A DNA stretch of 64,000 bases from Trichopria drosophilae (GCA_030407085.1 CM059587.1:40031001-40095000), one strand, 5' to 3'; positions 1 through 15,115 are shown, counted from the first letter of the stretch. A program made the numbers and translations. Notes: generated by a model from the letters alone, not told the origin.

Positions 1-2599
1 TCTCTAATTTCGTTGGAATAAGTAAATATTGACTTTCAATACACAAACATTGGCAGTATATCGTTAATGTCGAAATATTTATTTATGCTAAACTATACAA
101 ATTTACTCGTATTTTAACCGTGTGAATAATTCTGCTTATTAACAGTAAAACGAGTTTAGTTATTTATATCATTAACCTTACATTTCATTTGAAAATTAAA
201 ACTGATGTCTGCTAAAGGCAATAATTAATAATTTACTATTTGCAGCAATCAGAAACCTGATACTTGCCAAGCGAAGTACAATTCGTTCAATTATTTTAAA
301 TAATATTTTCAACCAATAGTAGATTTATATCATTGCGCAATTTTAAATTTTAGAGGTGGTGTCCGTAATTTTCAAGCCGCTATTTTGAATTTTAAAAGTC
401 TGATCACAAACTCGCTATCTGGAAAAAATAAAAAAAAATCTAAAAATTATGGAAATATTGTAAATAATAAGTCCGCCATCATTAATTTTGAATATCTCAA
501 ATTCTGTGACTAACTAAACCTGCCGAATAACGTTTATGAGCAATCCGTGAATTTGAGAACAATAATGTATTATTGAAGTTCACATTGAGCTATCGAGTAC
601 CAGGAAACTTTTACCGATAAGCAATAGTTTGATAATAGTGGAACCGGTTGTACCATATGGCACAGTTACTATAGTCTTTTCTACTACCCCCTCGATAATA
701 GAATTTACATTTATGCAGCCCCAATTCCAAAGAATGCCATAAAAATTGTTTAAACTGTAGTTGAAAAATTGACAGTATTTTATAGAGCGGAAAGTGAGAG
801 ATTATTGAACTGAAAGTGAAAACACTTACGGAGTCTCTAAATTTAAATGCATACAATTTTCACTATTTCAAATGGTAACACAGTAATGAACCTAATAAAA
901 TACAAAATTAGTTACATTTTTTATTTTGGCTAACGAATTCGTACTCTCCTAGTCTTTTCCTTGTTTAAATTGTGGAAAAGTTTACTATAAAATTTGGTCA
1001 GCGCAAATTGTCAACTCTGTTCAGATTACACATTTAGTTACTGTTTCCGCCTATAGTGGCTCCCGTAATTCCTAATCTATAATTGAGAGAAGTGAATTTT
1101 CACTTTGTCTGAAATAGTTTTGATTACGGCACATGTAAGTATTCGAGAGTAATCTACACGTTTTTTGTTAAATTCATTTAGTGTTGTAAATTATCAGAAA
1201 CGATTAATATACTTCTACCGATTGTAAGCAGCTCTCTTTTCTCGTAGAAACTGATTTGCGAGTAATTTACCTTAAATAATTATTAACTTATGCTATTTAA
1301 GATTTGAAGAGTGAAGTGATTTCAACAATCTAATAAATTAACGGAGAATGGTCTTCAAATTAAAAGGTAGTATATAGTTAGAGAATAGAGATGATATATA
1401 CAATTAAGTATTGTATATTATTTATTGGCATTGTACTCTAAGTGTGCTTACACAGATATCCTGTTACTTGCCCGCCTGCTAAAACTTTTCTGCTTCACGG
1501 CTTAGTAATTAAATATTCAACTGTAAAACTTTAGCAACTCTACAATCACTCAGTTCTCTCTCCTTCTATTCTTACCTCTCTTGTTTCTCTATCATCTCAA
1601 TATTTACCCTGTTATTTGCTTGTTGAAACGATGCGGTACGACTATGCTAACAATTTAACCAAACCGGTTCGGTTAAAACCAGTAACCAGGTACTTTAGCA
1701 CTAGGGATCTCTCGAGCGAACTTCTTTAATCAGAAAACATGATAATGACGGAATGTAAATGAACTAGGTAGAACTGTTTTTCATTTTTAAGTGGAAGAGT
1801 TTTGTAAAAAATTCCATCTCTTAGCTGTCCATATTGCACAGAAACCCACTCAAAAAGTTATTCTTTAGAATCAAACTAATTTCCTAGTATTGGCATGATC
1901 GAACTCTGCAAGTACTAAATGTGTCGATTATTGCAATTTTTATTTCTTTAAGAACCATTTAGAATAAACCGAACACATAATGAACAATAAAATTTAGTAT
2001 TTTGTTACTTTGAAGTCTTAGATATAGGATCAAATGACCAAATGGTGTCTTCGTATTCTATTGTTTAACTCAATATCAGAGTTCAATTATGAGTTTCTAG
2101 AATTGCTTTACTTTGATCATTAGTGGAGACTATCTTAACTTTTTAATATTTCGATTAGTAAAGATACGAAAGCTAACTTCTTTATATTCCGAAAGCCCCA
2201 TTTACTACAAAAAATTACTTACATGTACTTTTCACCAAGAAAGTTGAGATTCCCATAGAGGTGGGAAATAAAAAAACAAGCGAAAAGACGCCAAGGAAGC
2301 CCTTTCATGTTTATCTACTTTTACAAACCTGAGAAGTAACTTTCTGTCAGAAATAAAACAAAGACAACCGATATTGCTGTTTCTTTGGAAAGTTTACTTC
2401 ATCCGTAATTTAATACACGTCTAAATATTGATCCTATTAAAAATTGGCTTCTTTGTTCAAACTTAAAATATTTTTCAGTGTTATTTTCCAATATTTGAAT
2501 GTTAGGTTAGTAGTTTGTATGATAAATATTTTTGCAAATAAAAAATGTATTTTTCTAATAGTATGCGGGAAAACAGTGTTTCCCACACTGCATCTAGCG
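1..2599. other. AT-rich noncoding DNA
   Basis: No open frame has protein-like composition here and no element with defined ends is visible. Around 350-490 there are short pieces resembling the dispersed 'AAAATGGCGG' foldback family found elsewhere in the window (phrases such as GTCCGCCATCATTAATTTTG). The frame at 611-856 on the minus strand is just a chance opening. Confidence 0.6.
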
Positions 2600-3270
2600 A
2601 AAATGCGAATAATTGCTCAATGTGTTCAAAACTCGGATCTTGTAGACTTTAAAGATCACTTAATGCGGATCTGTTATAAGATCTTTGAAATTCAAAATGG
2701 TGGATTTAATATGACGGACCAAAACATAAAAAATTGCTTTATTGGAATAAAAGTTGATTCTTAGGGTTGTTAAAATTCCTGGTTAAATGTCGAAAATTCA
2801 ATCAACGGAGGGACGATTATGACTGACCAAAATATAATATATGTCGCATACTTTGAATGAAACTCAATAATTATACAATTGTCGCAGTTTCGAAATTGAA
2901 AATAATGGACCAAAATACAAAACATTGCTTGATTTGAATGAAACATGGTTCTCAGGGATTATTGAAGTCGTCAATTACAAATCAGTTGTAATAAGTACAT
3001 AAATTAATGAATTTATGATTATTTTAACTGTGTAAAATACATGGTTTGGAACCTAATTAACATTTTTATTTTCTTATATGTAATTATTGTACGGTCCTTT
3101 AACTTGGCGTTCTTTCCGGATTTTTTTTCTCAGGTAGAAGTACTACTGAAAATGTTGGCGTAGTAATCGATGTACACTACTTAATATTCATAACCGTCTC
3201 AATGTGAAACTCAATTATAATTGAAGTCACATATGGTAAATTTCTCCGCCATATTGGATTTGTCATTTTG
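2600..3270. repeat. Decayed copies of the AAAATGGCGG dispersed repeat family
   Basis: Three related phrases occur in the same orientation: AAAATGGTGGATTTAATATG near 2695, an ATAATGGACCAAAATACAAA phrase near 2902, and an inverted TCCGCCATATTGG near 3246. They match the arms of the better preserved foldback elements at 29.6, 58.7 and 62.5 kb. No terminal repeats can be drawn, so these are treated as old fragments. Confidence 0.4.
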
Positions 3271-3710
3271 TCCGATGTCTGTTTGCTCATCCTGTCTATG
3301 TCAAGAATAATTGAAGGTAAAATGTAGACAATCAATTTAATATTAAATGCATCAGTATATTTACACGCTTCTAAAGACGCTGAATCGGAATCCGGTGTCC
3401 GTTTGCCCTTATCCAGTCTATGTCAAGGACAATTGAAGGTCAAATGTAGAAAATCAATTTAATATCAAATGCACCAGTATATGTATACGTTTCTGGAGAC
3501 GCTCAATCTGAATCCGGCATCTGTTTGTCCTCGTCTAGTCTATGTCAATGACAATTGAAGGTCAAACGTAGAAAATCAATTTAATATAAAAGTTCACCAG
3601 TATATTTAAACGTTTTTGGAAACACTGAAATCGAATATATTATCCGCTTGATCTCATAAGGTCTAGGTCAAGAGCAGTTGAAGGTCAAATGTAGAGAATC
3701 AATTTATACC
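3271..3710. repeat. 122-bp tandem repeat, about 3.6 copies
   Basis: The phrase TCTATGTCAAG with small changes begins at 3295, 3417, 3539 and 3662, giving periods of 122, 122 and 123. Each unit also carries AATTGAAGGT, GTAGA-AATCAATTTA, a CACCAGTATAT block and a TCCGGTGTCCGTTTG block. Copies differ by roughly 10-20 percent by eye, the last one most. There is no open reading frame across the array. It reads as a minisatellite of moderate age. Confidence 0.9.
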
Positions 3711-6700
3711 TTTCTGAGGTCTCTCATTTTCGATTTTCATCTATATTATAGTTTAAGAGTTTTTAATTGAGTCCGCCATTTTGAATTACAAATTTTTATA
3801 TATTTTAATACTGAAAGTGTTTAGAAAATAAATAAAAGGGAAAGAAATCTTGTTACATTTGGCTGTTTAGTTATTAATTATAAGTTTTATTGACTTTGAA
3901 ATATATCGCATTTTCATTGAAAGAGTATTACTGTAAAACTTTATGCAAATTTTATATATACATTTCTCTTAACAAGATAACAAGAAAGATCATTTGCAGC
4001 GTTACGAGCTGCATTTTCCGATAATTTACCGTATGCCATGTCAGGAATTGCCAAATTTGCATTGCCAAACTTCCAAAATTGCGGATTCATCGAAAATTCC
4101 CCAAAGATTGGGAAACCAAAGAGAGTAGGTCTAGATGAACAGGAGAGTATTCGAAACCACTCGAGTTTAAAGCAACGATGACGAATAGCTGGACTGAACA
4201 AATGGCCGCATTTACGCCGCGTCGCACAGCGACTTTACTACGCGAGTGCATTGTCAGCCGCAATCAAATCATCGTTTTCGGTCTGACAGTTCCCTGTTAA
4301 AGGTCCATTTTCGCATGGAGAAACTGAAGAGAAACGACGGCTATAGATCGTAAAATGTCGTATCATTGAAGGGCACAAGGTTATAACCAAGCACCAAGCA
4401 AACCGTGGACCAGAATTTGTATCAAATTATGTTGTTTTGCGAAATTCCACACTTTTTAAAAACAAATTTTCGTATTGTAAGCTAGTTAACTTCAACCGTA
4501 TCAAAAGGTGGGTTAATCCTACCGTATTATAAGCTGAGGCATAAATGATTAGATAGTTTTTTTCAAATAGTTAAACTCATATATTTTTCCATTTTTTGTT
4601 CCGTAGATAATCATCTATAACATTATTAATCTTTTTCATAAATATATTGCTCTTTATAGAAGAGAAATCCAACCCCTTTATGTGATGCAGGTGCAAAAAA
4701 GTTTAGTAAGTACCAATTCTATACAATCTGTTTACAATGCGAATGTAATCTAAAGCGGTAAAAAACATAATTTAACTTTCGGTAGTGTTGGCCACTACCG
4801 TACTCATCACTGTTTATTCCAGAGTACTGAAATCGTCACAATGGGAATTCAGCATCCAAATAAGTAAAACGAAGTTGGAATTTAGTACAAATTCTGGTCG
4901 CTGCAATACGACGAAGTTTTAGAAACAATTGGTTTTGCATGTCATTACGGCATTTCAAACTTGCAGGATTTATGCATGATAGGAAACTGACAAATATAAG
5001 AAGCAAAAAAGTTGTTTTGTTTTAGAAAATATAATAACAAGTTGAAGACATTACGTGCATATATTTTCTTAATAACACAATAACAATATTGACTCTAAAA
5101 TTAAATATGAAAAATGGGTTACGGGGCGAAAGTTCTAAAAAAGTACTTTTACAAGAATTGACAGCAAAAAAACTCACGACAGCATTCCGTTACGAACAAA
5201 ACCATCCCTCACGACAGTAAAGATGATAGAGGACTGTTTGAACTATCTATTAGCACCGCTTGAATGCATCTTTAGAAAATATCTTTTCCGGGATAAGAAC
5301 CGAGCTTTAACGTTGTCAATTCAATCGCTGCTCAAAAAACATAGCAGCGTATTCCAACTGCAAAAACTTTTAGCAACTTTTCCAAGATAAACGGCATTAA
5401 ATTCCAAATGGATAGAAACTAATTTTAGTTCGACAAAAAATGTCCTAAATTTATATTAAAGATAAAGTTTCAGGATTTTGTTCGCTTGTAGTAATCCGAG
5501 TCGAAATTATTAAGAATTTTCCTATACCCAAGATCACCACATTGACGATTTCATTTTATATTGGAAGAAACACGAATTAGTCATATTTGACTTAATCTGA
5601 ATGAAATTTATCGATTTCATTCAATATTCTGTGAAGGTTCTGTAATCTCGCCATAATACCCCAAAGCAATGTTCGTGTTCTAAACACACGAATGGTTCTT
5701 TGACCAAATGTTCCCGTCATCGTATGAATGTGGGAAGCGATATACATGTGGGGTAGCTTTTTGAAATAAGCAATTAATATAGCATTGGAATATTTAAACA
5801 TTAGAATATTATTGAATATATTCAAATACTCCATGTCAAGATTCCAGCTCATGAGTACTGAAGCTTAAAGAAAAAGTACAAAAATCCAATTTTATAGGGC
5901 GAATAAATTTTCAAAAATGGAACTTTTGTTAGTTTATTTAAAAATATTGAGTTTTATAGATTAAAATATAAAGAGCGTACAGATTTCTTAACCCTCAATT
6001 GTGTTGTATTTATGAAGTTACTAAAGTTAATTAATTTTTAATATATTTGCCAAAATATATAATATTTTTTAAAATAAATTGGTTATATGAAATAATTTGA
6101 TATGTTATAATTTAAAAAACTATATGTACCCTTCTTATCACTTAAAACTACAGAATTAACAATGAATCCAATACAAATTTTAACGACGTAACTAAAGGAC
6201 TATTTCAAATAACATTATGAATCAGAATAAAATTCCAACCATAAATAATGAAATAAATGAAAGCACTTTTTTAATCAGCCTGTTTGGAATTTAACACTTT
6301 ATTGACATTAATAACACTGTATTACAAAAAATTATTGACGTTGGATTTATTTCAAAATGTCTAAGTTTATTTAATGATTATATGTCAATAAACAAGAGAA
6401 TATAAAGTGAATTTTAATTGTTCAGTCGCTTGGAAAGGGGGTGGCTAAAGTTTGAAAAAGTAACTTTTTTGGTGATTTCTGAAATCTTGTAGAAAGAAAA
6501 TATAATGACATAAAAAGCTCTCATATTGCTTAAATGTAATCTTAAACCGTCAACTTTAAGCATTTAAACTTAAAAATCATCTTGTATTTGATACTTTTGT
6601 CAAAATAATCAGGAATGTATTGGGTAGAAACCGTTTGAAATTTGTTAGTTCGGAGTTTTAGACCGTTGATTACAAAAGTACGGTTTTAAAAATTCAAAAT

Positions 6701-9700
6701 GGCATATCCAATATGATAGACAAAATTCCTTTTTATATATTTTCTTGTTTATTGACACCTGACCATTCAATAAGAACAAGAATTTTAAATTTAAAAAATG
6801 TAGAATCGGTGAACCTAAAAATGTGAAGTTTTTCAAAAAGAATATCAATACAAATTAGTTACATTATTTGAAACGTTCTTCAAGGATTAAATAAAAACCT
6901 TATTTCTATCGATATGGAAATTTATAATTAATATTTTTATTTTTTAATTAAAACTAGACTCAATCTTTCATGATAATTGAACAAGAAGTAATCGAATATG
7001 TGAAATAATAAAAATACATGAAAGATTTTTCAAAATATTTAATTTGAAATCAATATTTATTAATATATGTTTAATAATTAATTCAATTTAAGAGACAAAC
7101 AGAGAAATCGAATTTTAATTAATAAAATTATGCATCTGAAATCAACTTAATCGAAAAAATGCTTAAAAGATGTTAAAAATATTATAAACGGCAGAAGGTT
7201 AAATGAAATCTTTAGGATTTTATTTCTTTTTATAATTTAGGATATTATTAATTCTAACAAATTGTCTCTTTTACTGATTATAAGTTTTCATACTGTATAC
7301 TACACTGTCATAAATTAGATTTCGTAGCTTCACAACATCTCAATTCACATTTTAAATATTTAAGATCTGAATGATGCTTGCAAATTATATTCACTAAACA
7401 TTTTTTCATACTTTATAAGCATTTATTCTGTATCGAACTCAATAATTCAAACAGCATTTGTCTTTAAATTCCACTATTTTTGATAATTGAGAAGTTTTAC
7501 AGAATATTCACATGTGGAAGATCATTCATTTCAAAATAGTTCAGAAATCACTGCAATATTATTTTCTCGTTTCAAGCATTAATATTTAAAATCAAACTGC
7601 ATTGATCCGTAGACGAAGTTCGATATTTTCCTTAACGAGTATAAGTGCAATGCTACGTGAAATACAGATTTAGTCAACAATTTCATTCAATGTTCGCTAT
7701 TCATGTTTCCAAACCCTTTGAATTTTCTGATTGGAACTAACCACATTGTTATGTTTTATAAAAGAAATCATATTTTTCACATTTTCAAAAATATTCTTTA
7801 ATATTTCTTTTTAATAAAGTGATGGGAGAATATTGCAGTTTTTTGTACAAACATTTTCAAAATGTCTCATCATATTTTATAACAGAACTTATAATGACAA
7901 AATCCTTTTATTATTAAGTGTACTTTAAAAAATTATTTTTTAAATGCTTAATAAAATTATACTCAGGATTGAATTTTTATTTTAAACTCGGAAAGTGTAT
8001 TTTTCAAGTCTACAGGAAAATTTGAAGATGCATAATATCCTTGAATTAACAAAATTTATATTTTCCCATTCTTAACTTTTAGGATGGAATATCCCGAATG
8101 ATCACTATATAGATCTACAATTTCTGAAAATTATCATACTTTAGAAACTTTGTTTAAAAAGTAATATAATAAATGCCATCCAAAAATAATCCTATTAGGT
8201 TCTCAAAATGAAACGCAAACGAGTTTTTCTATAACGGCGCATAATAACGATGCTGCGTATTGATTTTCTTCACAACCACCCCAATGTTTCTTCTATCCAG
8301 TTTAGATTTATTTCGATTTGTTCCGATTTTTTCATATGCTTTTGCTTTGCACTGATTATCATGCTCCAATTATTGAATCATTTTTCGTTTTTCATCCTAA
8401 CTCCTTTTCATCATCTCGAATCATTTTTTAATTCCATAAAATGCAAAATATCCAGAAACTTTTCGAATATAGACGAATTTGGATATTTTCATGAATATTC
8501 GACTTTGTCAACAACATTTTTTTCCTTTGCAAAAACATTAAAAGTTTGCAATATTGATGGATAATTTATTAGCATCATACTTCGCACGTCTATCGTAAAA
8601 AGTGTAATAAATTTCAAATATTTATGACAAATTGAATGGTACATTATAAAGATTAATTACGAGCAGTAATGGCTTTCTTTCGTAAACTATAATTACTTAT
8701 TTGAGATTCCGTCAACTCCCCCGCATTTTTCTTCCATTTGATGAATTACATCTTTCATTTTCTTTCCGAGTTTAAAAAGTTTGGCTTATTCTTTTGACAG
8801 TATTATTTTTCAAAGTTTCAACTCTTTAAAGTTTATTAACTGAATCTTTATGAGTTTTTCACGATTGCTCACAAAATTTACGTTTAAGTATCCTATCGAA
8901 AAGATTAAGAATCTAATAATAAAACAAAAACACGTTTAATTAAAACATCCAACTTTCTTTCTCTCAATATATTCTTTTCAAATGGTTATTTTTGTTGTTG
9001 TCTCAAAACTCTACAGAGAGATACACTTAGAGACATTAATTAATAGTAAAATTATTATATAATAAAAGTAAACGAATCACATATTCAATCGTTTTACAGT
9101 GAAAAGGGGGTTTGTAGTATTTTACATAATTCGAAAGTGTTGTGGAGTTAAAAGTAAATAAACATTCACCATACAGATGGTATAATTTTTACACTTGCAA
9201 ATAATCAAAATACGGACACATAGAACCTATCCATATTGGCCCTTGTAGAAATGAAAACATTTTACGTACAATTCTTGTATAACATTCTTATTTACCATGT
9301 TAAAGGTATAAAGGCAATGGTCCAGTATAAGAAAAATGCAGAAATTTCTACCAGGGGATAATACACATTGTTTTTAATCTCGAAACGAATTTTTCTAAAA
9401 AAAACATTTGCAATTCGAGCAGACATCTGTTTCCTGTTAGAGGAAAGTTAGCTAGAAAATTAAAATAATATTGCAAAAGTAACATATATTTTCTCGTCGT
9501 AAGACCAACTTATTTTTATACTTTCTTTTTTTGGAGGGGTGAGTCCCTGAACAACAAATCATCTTCATTTTGAGTTTCGTTCAAAAGAATTTTACATAGG
9601 AAGGAATTAATAAATTGTTCCAAATCTTCCACCGAAAAATGAATAGATATATCACATATTTCCTAATTCTTCGACAATGTTGAAAAGAAAACATAAAAGG

Positions 9701-12652
9701 GCAGATCTGCAAGTACATAAAAAAAGGCATTCAGTTAATTAATTCAGAATTGGATCGGATATTATATGTTGTCATATTTTCTAGCCAGATCTACCACTGT
9801 TTTCTGGACACCAAAAATTATTTTAAATCCATTATTTTGTATCAAATTCCATTTAAATATTCTTAGTAAACTAACTTACGGCCACTAACGATTGCTCAAA
9901 ATATACCAAGAATCTATTATTTTATTGTCTGCGCATTTTATAAATTATAGGTTGGAAATTGTCAAATGGAAATACGTTTTCCAAACTCCATAGTCCTATA
10001 AAACAGATTTACATCACTCCAAGTTCTTTCATGTAATAATCGATTTTTTAATCCTAGGTAGATTTATACGGGAAACGTTAAACTGTGATAAAGAATAAAA
10101 GCTAGTGGCCTTTAGCGATTTTTTACGCGTTAAGCAAAAACGTTATACGAACAGCGGGTAATACACCAAACAAACGATTAACAGTTGACTTTAACGTCGA
10201 AAGGGCAGGGCTTTTACTCCGCTTTTTGTTTACTTTTGAACAGTGGTGTTCAGAAAGTTATCACCGAAAAACACGACGGGCGCGAAAAAACATTATCGTT
10301 GAGGTAGACATTGAATCTACAAAGAAAAATGTTGGTAAAAGTTGACATTTCGCTTATCTTTAAAAACGAATGAAGTGAAATTGAAATAGAATATTTTGTT
10401 TCAAAAAAACGTCCACTACGAATAAAAAAATGTTACAGACGAAATATGATTATTTTCCAGATTTCTCATATTGTAATTATAATAAAATTTATAATTTGTT
10501 CATATATTTTGGTTCAGCAATTATTTTTTTATCTCAAATGTTATTAAAAAAATTTAATAATTTGTAACGGAAGATAATAAATAGGAATAAAATTTCTTTT
10601 CGGTAATTGTATTTAAGGAAGAATCATACGTTGTGAATGAAAAGGACTTAACCTTTCTCCTCTCGATACGAGAAAAGCAGGTACGCAAAGGACAGCTCAT
10701 TTTCTCCAAAAAATAACTTTTTTTCTACTATTTTCATGTATATTCCATTTGCGTCGAGAAAATTACAAAAAAAAAACAATTATTTTCACAAAAAGCAAAA
10801 TAATTTTCGAGGAACTTTTCCACTGAAACGGATCATAATCAATGAAAGGAATATAAAAAGTGATTCCGATTGTTAAATAAATAATATGCTCGTAAAATAT
10901 TATTTAGAAGGAATGGCAGTTTCAAATTCATAGAAAGTGTTTTTGAGTTTCATAATGATGATATAAATATTAGCGGGTTATGTAAGAAGAATAATTTCTC
11001 TTATATTCGAAGTTTTTGCAGGAAACTTTTTCAAAGTTCAACATATCTGCAACATAATTACGAATATTATAATATTCAGACATAACAAGGTCCACAGGGC
11101 GGATACAATATGGTCATCAGTCACCACTCGCTTCATCACATGTAATTTATCTATGTGAACTTGTACGGAAATTGTAAATATTTATTGTGCGTGTGCGTGG
11201 GTGCGTGTTAAATATGTTTCGTTACGTGGTCATTTTGATCTGCCATTGTTTCTAAAAAAACAGGCTGCTAGAAATTTGTTTGTTCGTTTATGCATGCCTG
11301 TTATTGATTATAACTCGATTCTGTGAACGAAATCGCGAAAAAAATTAGAAAAGACCTTAAATTCATGACATTTTTATTTTAATTAATAAGAAAAAAAAAC
11401 ATTTTTTGTGATGCGTAACACCGTTTTTCTAGAACTAATATAAACGAAGAGCATCTGGAACTGACGAGGTTTCTTTGTCAAATAATAGCGCATGGCTTAT
11501 ACGAAAATCATCCTTTGACAACGGTTTCGACCAATATCTCTTGCTTGGATGTCTAGCAGATTCGAATATTGATTTATGTTCCCTTTATCGCTCTTAATTT
11601 TGATTAAATTGCTTAATATAAATTTGAACAAAATGCTTTGCGAAATCGAATTTTAAAAAATTGAAATTCTTCCAATGTATCTTACGTAAGTACTACAAGG
11701 TAATTTATTAAACATGCCCTACTTAACAGTCCAATCAACTTCAGCGAAGTCTCCTCAGTACCACAACACGTTAGCTAAAATAAACAACTCCCAAGGCGTT
11801 TAACTCGCTCGATTATACAACGTTCCTTTCAATCTTGCACGTCTCTTAAAAAAATAAATCGGATTTTCCCAGAAACGGAAATTTAGAGGTTAGTAAGTCT
11901 ATAGGGTACCATTGAGAGAAAAAATATACCCCGAAAAAGCTTCGCGACGAAGATTTCTGGTAAACGTCGACCTAACCTAAAAACATATCGCTTGGAGCTT
12001 TTCGAAACGCAATTTTCGACTTTCGAACAGGGAAAACTTCTGAGGCATAACCCAGAAGTGGATAAATTTTTGAACAGTCAACCGTACCCGAGAACTTGCA
12101 ACGGGTGCATCAAACTTCGATAGGCAGAGGACGATTGGGTGGGAAAACGAAGGGAGGAAATGTGCTAAGTTTCATTGCAATGACCGTGAATGAGGCTCGC
12201 GTAGATTCAAATAAAAACCTGTTTGCTACCTAGGTTTTCTCGTCGAAGATCGGAAAATGGCCATGCGATGCATAAATATTGATCTAATTGTAATTGCAAA
12301 CTTCGTGGTCTTTGTGTCTTGGAGAAAACTTCAACCTACGTTCGTTAACTTTTTCCTCGCGGGGATAAAAATATCGGAGTCGATAATCACGCTCGTCTCA
12401 GCGAGTTTTCAAGATGCCCGAGACCTCTTCCCCTCATTTCGTTTCAGCGTGGAGATAAGAGTGTTTTCGAAAACATCGTGGAAAATATGTTCTTGATATT
12501 CCAGCTGTTCGTGTAATCTAGCCATAAAGACATTCATTCGTTTTGAGGTTATGTTTTAATTTATGTTTGAAGCACCGAGTCCAGTATCTTCTAAGGTACT
12601 TTATATATTATGCTAATAATGCGAATAAAACACATTATAAGAGGGGTTCCCT
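3711..12652. other. Long AT-rich geneless stretch
   Basis: About 9 kb with no supportable gene. Some patches are less AT-rich than their surroundings and non-repetitive by eye: 4190-4340, 10120-10290 and 11880-12500. A short GT/GC-type microsatellite lies at about 11187-11209. Open frames here are short, lack protein-like composition and have no splice signals worth calling. Confidence 0.6.
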
Positions 12653-12762
12653 AATAGGCAAGTCTTTCTTAGAACTGGACAAAATCTACTTTGGGGGAAT
12701 CACTGGTCAAATTCCATTTGGGTTTTTAATGAGAGCAGACATGACGAAGGACTTGCCTATCT
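12653..12762. repeat. Small inverted repeat (110 bp)
   Basis: AATAGGCAAGTCTTTCTT at 12653-12670 is nearly complementary to GAAGGACTTGCCTAT at 12746-12760. The arms are about 18 bp with two or three mismatches, enclosing about 75 bp. It may be a MITE remnant. No target-site duplication was recognised. Confidence 0.45.
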
Positions 12763-14856
12763 CATCATATATAAATAGCAATGTCAACCAGGATCGCGTG
12801 TTCTAATTATCTTATTTTATGAAAAATTTCGATTAGCGTTTTTGTACGTAACGGAATATCAGTTAAAGAGATTATAAAGACATTATGTTGTAACCAGTGT
12901 GACATGATCTTCCCGATATAGCATGGTCATCCCTTCAAAGAATGATGGAAGTGAGGACAAAACGGTTCAGGAATCACGCCGATAAGCAAAAGGGGAAAGG
13001 TACTTGAACCCGATAAAATAACTCGACGTTAAGAAAAATACGTCATTCTTCATTCAGTTTAAATCTTGTACTCTCCACTTTGGGGAACATATAAGTTATA
13101 TAAAATTACATGGATAACATGAGTTCTCCAGATTTTAAAAATGGTTATGGTTATGCATTTGGACGCAGAGTTCCATTTCATTCCCTTGATGTAAAAAAAT
13201 TTGTTGATTACTCGTAGTGAAGTTGAATATTCAAAACGAATGAAACATTCAATATGGCAGCTCCATCAGCGCGATTATCGATCATGATAATCCGTACAAA
13301 TTTAATCTGTTTTCAGCACCTCATAAGGCATGGCATAAAAAGATAATTAATAACCTGTTGCTGGAACTATGAACGGAGTCTGTTTATCGACAACATAAAT
13401 AATTAGTAACACAAGTATCGTCGTACCATTTTATAAGCTCCATTTCATGAGAAATTACGATCTTACATGGTATATGAGATGGGTGCGGATAAACGAGCCT
13501 CCGCTATAGTTGGATTTTAACGCGTATGGAATACTTTTACGACTCCAAGAGAGTACGAGCATCTTACGCGAGTTTCCTTTTCTCAGCACTTGCATTTCTA
13601 ATAAAGACTTGGTCTTACCTAAATTTTAGTATTTTATTACATGAAATGGTATTCCTAAATAACTTGGAAAACAATATTGGCTCGATGTATCTCCAAGAAA
13701 GATCTCTGAAATATGGCAAGCAATATTGCAGATATGCTAGCAACTAGTAGTTTAAAGGATTTTATTACTCTTGCCAAAAATTGTGTACTAAAAAGTCGAT
13801 TAATAATTTTACAATATTATATTCTACTTTGGCTGTTTTATTTCGTGACAGTGTTGAGTAATTCATCCAAAATGAGTTATAATAATATTTGAATGATCAG
13901 TCTAAAATTAATGCTGGAGGGAATCTGATATCACCATCTTAAAATGGCATCTGATGCCCAGCATTTCAGCCATATGTTGGAATTTTTATGAGCGAAATAT
14001 GATATTGCCTATTTCGATCATATAAAAGTGCACTGCATACACTCTTCAATTTTATTTCGTAGCGAATTTAAAACCGATTTTATATGTAATTAAAAGCAAT
14101 GGACGAAATGAACTTTATTTTCGGTCGTCGATATAACATCACATATCAATTCCACAGATTTGTTTGTTTGTATTCATTTCGTTTGGACACGAGCACGTTA
14201 TTAATATGAACGAGTACACATTATATACGAGAAAGGCGATTTAATTGAATCAATTACACTTATCACAATGAACTTTGAAAGCGACGAAACTAATAAAACT
14301 TTAATAAATAATGCTGGCCGTGCAAAATTTCTTAAATCTTTAATGAAATTGTTCCGATTCGGAATGCTGACTGGAAACTAACCAACTGCTAAATGAACCC
14401 GCGAACCGCTTATACCGAACATTAATTCCACGATTTGTGTAAAAAGCGTAACCTCAAATTTAAGAGATAAGTTTTTAAGCTACGAAGCTAACTGGGAACT
14501 GTATCACCGCAATTAAAGCTGACTGTATTTTCTACCCAAGTTAAGTCACTAATAAGTAACAGACATAGTAGTATAATGGAAGGAAAAGAAGCAGTTTCCA
14601 AATAAGAAGATGCCGAGTGCGCATATCACTAAGAGATAAAATTACGATGGAATGTGAATCTCCCTTCATTAATTTTCAACAAGATTATTCCTTATCGTAC
14701 TTTTAAATAGTAATTTATACCGAATAAAAAAACATTAATATCACTTAATTATAAGTCCAAGCATATTCATTTTTATTAAACACATTTCGAACAAAGAAAA
14801 GTTTGTAGTTTTAATTACGCGGGCCTATCAATTAATTCTTCTATAGTTAGTATTTG
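12763..14856. other. AT-rich noncoding DNA
   Basis: Nothing supportable in either strand. There are scattered short open frames without protein character and no repeats with ends. Confidence 0.55.
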
Positions 14857-15115
14857 CAGTAGAGCCCCGGTATAATGGCATCTCGCTATATTTACGTCTC
14901 AGCATATTTGCCTGGTTCCGTTTCGTTATATTTACCTGTAGCCGCTCTCTTTTCCCCCCACCTTGTGGGCAGCGGCTTCAGAAAGGACCTGCTGTGACGG
15001 CATGAACATAACTCGATTCAGGAGAGTGGGAGAAACGGTGCTCCCCTTCTGTTCGTAAATATAGCAGCAGGTGAAGGCGAGGAGCCGCGCGGGCAAATAT
15101 ACTGGGACGCTACTG
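14857..15115. mobile_element. pogo/Tigger-like MITE, 259 bp
   Basis: The left end reads CAGTAGAGCCCCGGTATAAT and the reverse complement of the right end reads CAGTAGCGTCCCAGTATATT, so about 20-bp terminal inverted repeats start with CAGTAG. Ends of the form CAGT(A/T)... with a CCCGGTATA-type continuation are usual for the pogo/Tigger branch of the Tc1/mariner group. The interior is about 50 percent GC, unlike the flanks, and has no transposase frame, so the element is non-autonomous. The expected TA target duplication is present at most on the right side. Confidence 0.7.

Noticed and set aside
5592..5852. 86-codon minus-strand frame
   Set aside because: No recognisable domain, no ATG-splice context and AT-rich composition.
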